Origin: DAOUJI01 sp034422875
GTDB lineage: Bacteria > Chloroflexota > Dehalococcoidia > Lucifugimonadales > JAGWBF01
Direction of reading: 5' to 3'
NCBI GenBank assembly: GCA_034422875.1
Contig: DAOUJI010000125.1
Coordinates: forward strand, 1-16,383
Length of the DNA stretch: 16,383 bases
Both the position numbers and the translations under genes were made by a program. A model generated the notes under the pieces. The model was not told the origin of the DNA, searched no databases, and saw nothing but the letters and a program-made list of their open reading frames with translations. Positions 6,998 through 12,779 of this stretch are shown in pieces. The first letter of the stretch is position 1. Each line of letters starts with the position of its first letter.

Positions 6998-7026
6998 CCC
7001 TCACCCCAACCCTCTCCCTGTGGAGA
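6998..7026. repeat. Half-copy of a CCCTCACCCCAACC-type intergenic repeat
   Basis: This short stretch (CCCTCACCCCAACCCTCTCC then CTGTGGAGA) matches the left part of the element at 10318-10405, which starts CTCATCCCAACCTTCTCCC and continues to GTGGAGA. The matching right half is absent; the sequence runs directly into dispersed element B. The half-copy may have been cut by that element or by later decay. Confidence 0.6.
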
Positions 7027-7028
7027 CA

Positions 7029-7179
7029 TTTGCACAATCGGTAGAGGCGACCCTTGTGGTCGCCCTTAGCTGTTGTCCAATTGGGGAACAGGGCAACCAC
7101 GAGGGTTGCCCCTACGAACGTGACGTACCGTAAAAGGAGATTTGGGCCTGCCGAGTCTCGTAGAATTCTGGTTACGCAA
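7029..7179 (-). repeat. 151-bp palindrome-bearing dispersed element, copy B (inverted)
   Basis: Copy B is the reverse complement of copy A at 3029-3179, same length, about 87% identical by hand. The two internal hairpins (GGGGCAACC...GGTTGCCC and GGGCGACC...GGTCGCCC) are preserved. In this copy the terminal inverted repeat can be extended: GGAGAC at 7022-7027 pairs with GTCTCC at 7182-7187. The element ends about ten to seventeen bases after the stop of the crotonase gene. No transposase is nearby and no target duplication is evident. Confidence 0.88.
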
Positions 7180-7196
7180 CAGTCTCCAAGAAGCCG

Positions 7197-7961
7197 CTAC
7201 CGCCCCTTCCACTCCGGCTGGCGTTTCTCAGCAAAGGCCTTGGGGCCTTCCTTGGCGTCCTCGGACGTGCGGTTTATCTGCTGTAGCTGAGTCCCTATGT
7301 CCAGACTGGCTGCCTTGGAAGTGTCGATGCCCCTCAGAGCAGCCTCTTTGGTCAGCCGCACCGCCGTGGGAGAGTTTTTCATAATCGTTGCGGCGTAGGC
7401 CTCGCAGGTCTCCATGAGCTGTTCCCTGGGGACGACCTTGTTCACCAGCCCGATCTCCAGGGCTTCCTGAGCGGTGATGCGCTCCGCCGTCAGCAGCATC
7501 TCCATCGCCTTGGTCCAGCCGATGGTGCGGGGGAGTTGGGTGGCTCCGGTGGCCGCCATGACTCCCCAGCGGGTCATGGTCATGCCTATGCTGGCGTCGT
7601 CTGCCGCCACGCGGATGTCGCAGGCCAGCGCCACGTCAAGCCCCGCCGCCAGGCAGTAGCCGTGTATGCCGCAGACGATGGGCTTGTACACGTTTATCCC
7701 GTGACCCAGCGTATGGATGGGGCGGGGGTCTTCTTTCTCGCCCATCACGTAGGCCCGTTCCCGGAGGTCCGCTCCTGAGGAGAAGGCCCGGTCTCCCTCG
7801 GCAGTGAGAATGGCTACCCAGAGGTCGTCGTCTGCGTTGAAGTCGTGCCAGACCGTTTCCAGTTCCCGGCGCATCTCGTTGTTGATGGCGTTCAAGGCCT
7901 CAGGCCTGTTCAGCCTGACGTATGCGATGTGGTCCTTCTTCTCGTAGATCACAGTGGACAT
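7197..7961 (-). CDS. Enoyl-CoA hydratase/isomerase (crotonase) family protein
   Basis: This 254-residue crotonase-fold protein should act on an acyl-CoA thioester. The oxyanion-hole segments are visible: RAFSSGADL (59-66) and HGYCLAAGLDVALACD (100-115), followed by ASIGMTMTRWGVMAATGATQ and the C-terminal helical trimerisation region. The two glutamates that catalyse hydration in classical enoyl-CoA hydratase are replaced: the first position is D109 and the second M129. Straight hydration of a 2-enoyl-CoA is therefore unlikely; isomerase, hydrolase, decarboxylase or C-C lyase activity is possible. ATG at 7961 is preferred to one 36 bases upstream because GGGAGGG (complement of 7966-7972) sits four bases before it and the N-terminus MSTVIYEKKDHIAYVRLNRP fits the family. 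It is the last gene of the leftward cluster. Fold very confident, reaction open. Confidence 0.93.
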   Translation of the reverse strand: MSTVIYEKKDHIAYVRLNRPEALNAINNEMRRELETVWHDFNADDDLWVAILTAEGDRAFSSGADLRERAYVMGEKEDPRPIHTLGHGINVYKPIVCGIHGYCLAAGLDVALACDIRVAADDASIGMTMTRWGVMAATGATQLPRTIGWTKAMEMLLTAERITAQEALEIGLVNKVVPREQLMETCEAYAATIMKNSPTAVRLTKEAALRGIDTSKAASLDIGTQLQQINRTSEDAKEGPKAFAEKRQPEWKGR

Positions 7962-7965
7962 GCTT

Positions 7966-7972
7966 CCCTCCC
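7966..7972 (-). promoter_or_regulatory. Ribosome binding site deciding the crotonase start
   Basis: GGGAGGG on the - strand lies four bases before the ATG at 7961. The alternative in-frame start at 7997 would add 12 residues that do not resemble the family N-terminus and has no comparable site. Confidence 0.7.
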
Positions 7973-8034
7973 ATGAATGGCGCGGGGCAGTCCGCAACTG
8001 CCCCTGCGCAAGCGTTTCCGTTGTTGAGATTTGC

Positions 8035-9117
8035 TTAGTTGAAGGTCAGAACGGAGCGGGCGACTTCTCCGGCTTTCATTGCTCGGAAACAGTCGTTGAC
8101 GTCTTCCAGAGGGCCGCGCTTGCTGATCATCTCGTCCAGCATCAGCTTGCCCTGCCGGTAGTATTCGATGTAGGTGAGCATGTCCACCCTGAACCTGTTG
8201 GAGCCCATGCTGCATCCCTGTATCTTTTTCTCCCGGAGGAAGGACGCGCCGTCGACTTCTACGTCCAGACCATAAGGAATCATTCCGACGATGGTGGCAG
8301 TGCCGCCCGGACCCAGGGCCTCGAAGCACTGCTCAGCGGCATTTTTGTTCCCGATGCACTCCAGCGCGTGGTCCACGCCGCCGTCGGTCATCTCAACCAA
8401 GGCTTCCACCGGGTCACGGTTGGACGCGTCCACCACGTGGGTTGCGCCCATCTCCAGCGCCCGCCCCAGTTTCTCTTCCACCAGGTCTACGGCAATTATC
8501 CTGGTGGCCCCGGCGATTCGCGCCCCCTGTATGGCCGACAGGCCGACTCCGCCCGCTCCAAATACGGCCACCGTGGCCCCCGGCTCGACTTTCGCCGTGT
8601 TCAGCGCGGCGCCCACTCCTGTAGTTACGCCACAGCTTATGAGGGCGGCCTGCTGCAGCGGCATGTCGTTGGGAATCTTGACTACATTGTTCTGATGGGT
8701 CAGCACCTGCTCGGCAAAGGTGGACAGCCCGGCCATCTGCCCCATGGGGTTGCCGTCGGGCTGGCTGTACCTGGGAGGGTCGTCGGAAGACCGTCCCGGC
8801 CTGTCCAGGCACAGGTAGGGTTTCCCCCGCAGGCAGTGTTTGCACTGACCGCAGAAGCACGAGCCGCACATGATGATGTGGTCGCCCGGCTGCACATAGG
8901 TCACGCCGTCGCCCACGGCTTCGATCACCCCGGCCCCCTCATGTCCCAGGATGACCGGCGGGGTCATGGGCCAGACGCCGTCTACGAAGTGGAGGTCGCT
9001 GTGGCACACCCCGGAGGCGGCCACCCTCACCACCACCTCACCCGGTTGGGGGTCGTCCACCACCACATCTTCGATGTTCAACGGTTGGTTGGCGCCTCGA
9101 AACACAGCAGCTTTCAT
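8035..9117 (-). CDS. Zinc-dependent alcohol dehydrogenase (MDR superfamily)
   Basis: This 360-residue medium-chain dehydrogenase should oxidise an alcohol or reduce an aldehyde with NAD(H). Catalytic zinc ligands are C38 (GVCHSD), H59-E60 (GHEGAG) and C162 (ISCGVTTG). The structural zinc lobe C89-x2-C92-x2-C95-x7-C103 is intact, with two further Cys (C84, C87) just before it. The Rossmann motif is GAGGVG (187-192) and D211 at the end of the next strand favours NAD over NADP. The layout is like the class III and NDMA-dependent alcohol dehydrogenases. ATG at 9117 has GGGAGCA six bases before it. It sits between the SDR and crotonase genes on the same strand: 73 bases separate it from the crotonase start and 289 repeat-bearing bases from the SDR. 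All key residues are present, so an active enzyme is expected; the substrate is unknown. Confidence 0.95.
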   Translation of the reverse strand: MKAAVFRGANQPLNIEDVVVDDPQPGEVVVRVAASGVCHSDLHFVDGVWPMTPPVILGHEGAGVIEAVGDGVTYVQPGDHIIMCGSCFCGQCKHCLRGKPYLCLDRPGRSSDDPPRYSQPDGNPMGQMAGLSTFAEQVLTHQNNVVKIPNDMPLQQAALISCGVTTGVGAALNTAKVEPGATVAVFGAGGVGLSAIQGARIAGATRIIAVDLVEEKLGRALEMGATHVVDASNRDPVEALVEMTDGGVDHALECIGNKNAAEQCFEALGPGGTATIVGMIPYGLDVEVDGASFLREKKIQGCSMGSNRFRVDMLTYIEYYRQGKLMLDEMISKRGPLEDVNDCFRAMKAGEVARSVLTFN

Positions 9118-9227
9118 GACTTGCTCCCGGTGAAGAGTCGGCTTAGGGCAGTTTATGCGTGGGCTAGCGGGGTGTCAACGGGAGACGTCTGTCGCACCAC
9201 GTATAACGGGTGTCAACACATTCATCT

Positions 9228-9323
9228 CTCCAGCGAAGGCTGGAGTCCAGGGAACCCTTCGACAAGCTCAGGGCAGGCTCTTGCATGAAGGAACGACGCT
9301 TTTGGATTCTGGCCTGCGAAGGA
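9228..9323. repeat. Dispersed intergenic repeat containing a CTTCGACAAGCTCAGG core
   Basis: The ends are imperfect inverted repeats: CTCCAGCGAAGGCTGGAGTC at the left against TTGGATTCTGGCCTGCGAAG at the right, about 16 of 23 positions by hand. The middle carries CCCTTCGACAAGCTCAGGGC, a core I know as common in Chloroflexota intergenic regions. It lies between the SDR stop and the ADH start and has no coding signal. Confidence 0.7.
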
Positions 9324-9350
9324 GCTAGGGGTATTAGGTCTGGGGTCTAC

Positions 9351-9380
9351 GGTAGGGGCGACCGGCCGGTCGCCCCTACC
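9351..9380. repeat. 30-bp perfect palindrome 3' of the SDR gene
   Basis: The arms GGTAGGGGCGACCGG and CCGGTCGCCCCTACC are perfectly complementary with no loop. It starts 26 bases after the SDR stop in the direction of transcription, matching the 24-base distance of the palindrome at 1925-1952 from its gene. No T-run follows. REP-like repeat, with a possible role at the mRNA 3' end. Confidence 0.92.
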
Positions 9381-9406
9381 TCGTCCGCTGTACGTGATGT
9401 TCCAGC

Positions 9407-10225
9407 CTAGTAATAGACGGCGTTGCCCGCGCCTCCGGTGGCGGTTATGGTCTCGCCGGTCACGGCCCAGGACTTGTCGGAGGCCAGGAACACCGTCAGG
9501 TACGCTATTTCCGACGCGTCCACCATGCGGCAGATGGAGTTGCCCCGGGAAGAGCCAGGCGTGAAGTCCTGCGCTTCCACCTCTTCGGCCGATATGCCAA
9601 GCTCGGCGCCCCTCTGAGAGAGCAGGCCGGGCGTGCGCTCGGTGCGGGTCGTGCCAGGGTGGATGCAGTTGACTGTGATGCCGAACCTGCCAACCTGGGT
9701 GGCCAGGGTCTTGGTCATGTGGACCATCGATGCGTTTCTTGCTCCTCCGCTCAGGTTGCCGCCGTTCCTGGCGTTGGCTCCGCTGATGTTGATGATGCGT
9801 CCCCAGCCTGCCTCCTTCATGAAGGGTATTGCCGCCCTGGAACACCTGAGGGCCCCGACGAACTTCACGTCGAAGTCGTATATCAGGTCTTCGTCCACTA
9901 CGGTGTCGATGTAGCCTATGGCGGTGGCGGACCCGCCCGGGTGGGAGCCGCTGTTGACCAGGATGTGAAGGCCTCCAAGCTCGCTTGCAGCTTCAGCCGT
10001 CACCCGGTCCACCTGTTCCCGATTGGTGGCGTCCATGGGCATAGCTAGGACCTTGCGTCCGGTGTCGTCGCCTATCTCCTTGGCCGCCCTCTCCAGGTCC
10101 TCGACGCCCCGGGCGGAAACGACCACGTCCATGCCTTCCTTCGCCAGTTCCCAGGCTATGGCCTTGCCGATTCCACGGCTTCCCCCAGTCACCAGAGCCT
10201 TCTTGCCCGTCAGTCCAAAGTCCAT
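9407..10225 (-). CDS. SDR-family protein with a replaced YxxxK motif
   Basis: This 272-residue protein has the short-chain dehydrogenase fold: cofactor loop TGGSRGIG (13-20), a D67 in PMDAT contacting the cofactor region, NSG (91-93) in place of NNAG, the RIINISG strand with S148, and the HPGTTRTE stretch after the last Rossmann strand. The catalytic YxxxK is absent. Aligning from the conserved MTKTLA helix, the Tyr position is G160 and the Lys position N164 (GGARN). The protein is therefore either not a normal dehydrogenase or uses other residues. I recall SDR homologues with a similar G-G-x-R-N sequence, so this could be a conserved subfamily rather than decay. ATG at 10225 is chosen over a GTG at 10231 because AAAGGGG lies eight bases before the ATG and only two before the GTG. 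It is in the leftward catabolic cluster. Its function is uncertain. Confidence 0.9.
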   Translation of the reverse strand: MDFGLTGKKALVTGGSRGIGKAIAWELAKEGMDVVVSARGVEDLERAAKEIGDDTGRKVLAMPMDATNREQVDRVTAEAASELGGLHILVNSGSHPGGSATAIGYIDTVVDEDLIYDFDVKFVGALRCSRAAIPFMKEAGWGRIINISGANARNGGNLSGGARNASMVHMTKTLATQVGRFGITVNCIHPGTTRTERTPGLLSQRGAELGISAEEVEAQDFTPGSSRGNSICRMVDASEIAYLTVFLASDKSWAVTGETITATGGAGNAVYY

Positions 10226-10317
10226 CTGCACGGCCCCTTTCTATAGAAGCGTCCTAGAAACGTTAAACGTGACGCAATTCTACTTAAGTGCTGTGCCAGC
10301 GGCAAGGTGAGTTCCCC

Positions 10318-10405
10318 CTCATCCCAACCTTCTCCCGCCAGTGGAGAAGAAGCAGGCCCCGCCATAATCTCCCTCCCCCTCGCAGAGGGAGCGTTGGGGT
10401 GGGAG
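10318..10405. repeat. CTCATCCCAACC / GTTGGGGTGGGAG inverted-ended repeat
   Basis: The left end CTCATCCCAACCTTCTCCC and the right end, read backwards as CTCCCACCCCAACGCTCCC, form an imperfect inverted pair around an 88-bp unit. A half-copy of the left end is at 6998-7026. This unit is a type I know from Chloroflexota intergenic DNA. Non-coding. Confidence 0.65.
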
Positions 10406-10413
10406 TCCTGCTT

Positions 10414-10476
10414 ATCCGTTCGCCCTGAGCGAAGTGAAGTGGAGCCGTCAGGCGAAACGGAACGAAGTCGAAGGGA
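10414..10476. repeat. TTCGCCCTGAGCGAA-type intergenic repeat
   Basis: The stretch begins CCGTTCGCCCTGAGCGAAG and ends CGAAACGGAACGAAGTCGAAGG. CCGTT at the start and AACGG near the end are inverted copies, and GTCGAAGGG resembles the reverse complement of the CCCTTCGACAAGCTCAGGGC core at 9255-9274. It appears to be a degenerate member of the same repeat group. Confidence 0.5.
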
Positions 10477-10498
10477 CCGACCGCATTCTCCCTAAAAT

Positions 10499-10531
10499 CC
10501 TCCGACTACGCTGGCGCTCCGCTCAGGATGA
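10499..10531. repeat. CTACGCTGGCGCTCCGCTCAGGAT repeat fragment
   Basis: A short segment (CTACGCTGGCGCTCCGCTCA and following GGATGA) that I know as a frequent intergenic repeat fragment in Chloroflexota assemblies. Only one copy is in this window, so the repeat status rests on recall rather than on this sequence. Confidence 0.35.
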
Positions 10532-10545
10532 CCGGAAGTAGTGCG

Positions 10546-11475
10546 CTAGCGTGGAAGAGGGACTCCGGGTATCTTGGTCCGTATGCGAAAGAGGCTGTCT
10601 TGAGTGGTGATGAACAGGGTCTTCCAGTCGTCGCCGCCCCAGGCGCAGTTGGTTGTCTGCACGGAGCCGGTCAGGATTGTTCCCATATGCTTGCCCGACG
10701 GGGTGACTATCCATACACCGCCCGGCCCGGTCACGTATACGTTGCCCTCCATGTCCACCTTGATGCCGTCCACCACGCCGGGCAGCCCTGTCCCGTTTGT
10801 GTCGCACAGGACACGGTCGGTGGCCTTATTGAGCATTCCGTTAGCCTGGACGCCGATGGCCCGGACGTGGCCTCGACGCGAGTCGTCGATGTAGAGGGTG
10901 CGTTCGTCTGGTGAGAAGGCCAGTCCGTTGGGAGCCAGAAAGTCCCAGGTCAGTAGGTTGATGGTCCCCAGGTCAGGAGAGACCCGGTACACGCCGGAAA
11001 AGTCCAAGTCGAAGTCCGGACTGGGGCCGCCAGGGTCGGTGAAGTAGATGCTCCCATCGGATCTGACGGCAATGTCGTTGGGACGGTTTATCGGCGTGCC
11101 CCGATAGCGGTTGGCGACGACAGTCACCGTTCCGTCGTGCTCCAGCCGCGCCACTCTGCGAGCGCCCGACTCGCAGGCGATGATTCTTCGCTGTTGGTCC
11201 CTGGTCTGCCCGTTGGTGTGGTTCGTACCCTGGTGGTATATCGATATCCCCTCACCGGGCGCCCACTTCAACCTCCTGTCGTGGGTCATGTGGCTGAACA
11301 GGAGGAAACCTCCTTCTTTCCACCACATTGGTCCCTCGGCTACGGTGGCAATGCCAAAGGCTCTGGCGTCTTTCGCCGGGTCGTCCTCCGGGCCAAAACC
11401 TTCGGCAAGCAACTCAAGTTCCTGGTCCGGCGAAACGATGCGCTCCAACTCTGGTTCTCGAATATCAATGGGCAT
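10546..11475 (-). CDS. SMP-30/gluconolactonase-like protein
   Basis: This 309-residue protein is a six-bladed beta-propeller of the SMP-30/gluconolactonase/LRE family, whose members hydrolyse sugar lactones or related esters with a bound divalent metal. The likely metal and active-site residues are E47 (VAEGPMW), N133 (RPNDIAV), N183 (APNGLAFSPDE) and D236 (VVDGIKVD), all in the family-typical contexts. Two blade motifs, GSIYFTDPGG and GNVYVTGPGG, are clear. No signal peptide is seen, so it is cytoplasmic. ATG at 11475 has GGAG six bases upstream. It is 59 bases downstream of the second CaiB/BaiF gene and on the same strand, so co-transcription is likely. The N-terminal extension of about 40 residues before the first blade is also seen in some homologues. 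Opening of a lactone intermediate in the same pathway is a reasonable inference. Confidence 0.93.
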   Translation of the reverse strand: MPIDIREPELERIVSPDQELELLAEGFGPEDDPAKDARAFGIATVAEGPMWWKEGGFLLFSHMTHDRRLKWAPGEGISIYHQGTNHTNGQTRDQQRRIIACESGARRVARLEHDGTVTVVANRYRGTPINRPNDIAVRSDGSIYFTDPGGPSPDFDLDFSGVYRVSPDLGTINLLTWDFLAPNGLAFSPDERTLYIDDSRRGHVRAIGVQANGMLNKATDRVLCDTNGTGLPGVVDGIKVDMEGNVYVTGPGGVWIVTPSGKHMGTILTGSVQTTNCAWGGDDWKTLFITTQDSLFRIRTKIPGVPLPR

Positions 11476-11534
11476 GGCGTCTCCTATTCGTGACCGTGGA
11501 CATAGCCGGTGCGTCGGGGGCGGGACTGCTCCTT

Positions 11535-12767
11535 CTAGGCGTCGCTCAGCCGCTCTCCGATGACCTTGTCCGCTTTCATTTCCTGCAACTGGTCTTCGGT
11601 GAAGCCGAGCATCCCGCCCAGTACATATTCGTTGTATTGGCCCAGGGTTGGGGCGGCCGTAGGCTCTTGCTGCGGCGAGCGGCTGAACCTTATCGGCGCG
11701 CGGGGATATTCGTGGACTCCGGCGTATCGCCGTTCGAGGGAGTGGAAGAACCTCGTCTCACGCAGGTGAGGATCGCTGGTTAGGTCTTTGTCCGCCAATA
11801 CCATCCCTGCCGCTACGCCCGCTCCCTGCAAGGACGCGACCAACTCGTCCCGGTCGCGATCTTTGGTCCACGCCTCGATGAGAGTGTCCAACTCCCGCTT
11901 GTGGGACAGCCTTCCCCGGGCGGTGCGGAAGCGTTGGTCTGCTTTGAAGGCCGGGTCATCCGTTGCTGCGCAAAACCGCTCCCATTCCTCATCGGAAGCC
12001 ACGGCTATGACCACCCACTGGTCTTCGCCCCTAGCCCGGTAGCAACCGTGGGGCGCCATCCAGTCGCTGTTGTTCCCCTTGCGGTTAACGGGGCCTTTGT
12101 TCCCCATCTGCCAACTAAGCAGCCTCTCTCCCACGAAGGGCGCCACAGCCTCCATATGAGCAACCTCCACGAACTGGCCGGAGCCGGTCTCAGACCGATG
12201 CAGGAGGGCCAGCATCACTGCATTGGCGCCGTTCAGACCCACGAACGGGTCGGCCCCGTTGGGCAGCAGCAGCGGCTGGCCGCCGTCGTAGCCGTTGAAA
12301 TGGGTCAGGCCGGAAGCGGCTTCCATAGTTTGGCCGAACCCGATGTAGTCTTTCCACGGCCCATCTCTTCCGAAGGCGGGCATGGAGACCATGACGATGT
12401 CGGGCCGGAGCTCCCTGAGACTGTCGTAGCCCAGCCCGAAGTTGGCCATGACCCGCGGGCTGTAGTTCTCTATGACCACGTCGCTGATGGCCGCCAGCCT
12501 CTTGAACGCTTCAACCCCGTAGGGATGTCGGAGGTTCAGAGTAATGCCCAGCTTGTTGCGGTTCACCGAGTTGTACTGGAAGGACTGCTCGTAACCCATG
12601 TCCTCCGGGCCGGTCCATCCATGCCGTCCCCGCCACCAGTCCGGCACTTGAAGGGACTCGATTTTGACGATTTCGGCGCCCATGGAGGCAAGCAGACTCG
12701 TCGCCAGAGGCCCGGCGTAGCCCATCGTCAGGTCGATTACTCTCACTCCCGTAAGGACTGGTCCCAT
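11535..12767 (-). CDS. CaiB/BaiF family (class III) CoA-transferase, catalytic Asp present
   Basis: This 410-residue protein should move CoA from a donor thioester to a carboxylic acid. Features of the family are the N-terminal L-x-G-V-R-V-I-D-L-T segment, the MGAEIVKIE stretch (29-37), VNRNKLGITLNL (68-79), VVIENYSPRVM, and the Rossmann-type C-terminal region ending in LGQYNEYVLGGMLGF. The Asp corresponding to the nucleophile (Asp169 of formyl-CoA transferase) is D173 in the ADPFVGL context. Translation starts at ATG 12767 behind GAGGAGG. The stop codon of the preceding CaiB/BaiF gene overlaps this ribosome binding site, with ten bases between the two genes, so expression is probably coupled. 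It is distinct from its neighbour in sequence and may form a hetero-oligomer with it. Substrates cannot be deduced. Confidence 0.95.
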   Translation of the reverse strand: MGPVLTGVRVIDLTMGYAGPLATSLLASMGAEIVKIESLQVPDWWRGRHGWTGPEDMGYEQSFQYNSVNRNKLGITLNLRHPYGVEAFKRLAAISDVVIENYSPRVMANFGLGYDSLRELRPDIVMVSMPAFGRDGPWKDYIGFGQTMEAASGLTHFNGYDGGQPLLLPNGADPFVGLNGANAVMLALLHRSETGSGQFVEVAHMEAVAPFVGERLLSWQMGNKGPVNRKGNNSDWMAPHGCYRARGEDQWVVIAVASDEEWERFCAATDDPAFKADQRFRTARGRLSHKRELDTLIEAWTKDRDRDELVASLQGAGVAAGMVLADKDLTSDPHLRETRFFHSLERRYAGVHEYPRAPIRFSRSPQQEPTAAPTLGQYNEYVLGGMLGFTEDQLQEMKADKVIGERLSDA

Positions 12768-12772
12768 TGCTC

Positions 12773-12779
12773 CCTCCTC
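12773..12779 (-). promoter_or_regulatory. Ribosome binding site overlapping the upstream stop codon
   Basis: GAGGAGG (complement of 12773-12779) serves the ATG at 12767. The TGA of the upstream CaiB/BaiF gene lies at 12780-12778 on the - strand, so the stop and the site share two bases. This layout is typical of translationally coupled subunits. Confidence 0.75.

Larger units (their letters stand above)
10226..10545. other. 320-bp gene-free gap filled with repeats
   Basis: No coding region is supported between the SMP-30 stop and the SDR start. The gap contains three separate intergenic repeats (see 10318-10405, 10414-10476 and 10499-10531) and, next to the SDR start, the AAAGGGG ribosome binding site at 10234-10240. 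An SDR promoter may be near 10245-10300 but I could not pick one with confidence. Confidence 0.75.

Noticed and set aside
7954..9288. Long open frame of 444 codons on the + strand
   Set aside because: It lies antisense to the crotonase and ADH genes, both of which have clear family motifs and ribosome binding sites. The translation is rich in His, Gly and Val without domain features, as expected for a shadow frame in GC-rich DNA.
9351..9380. Possible attachment site or operator
   Set aside because: Sequence-identical arms recur at other gene 3' ends in the window, so a dispersed repeat explains it better than a site for one regulator or integrase.
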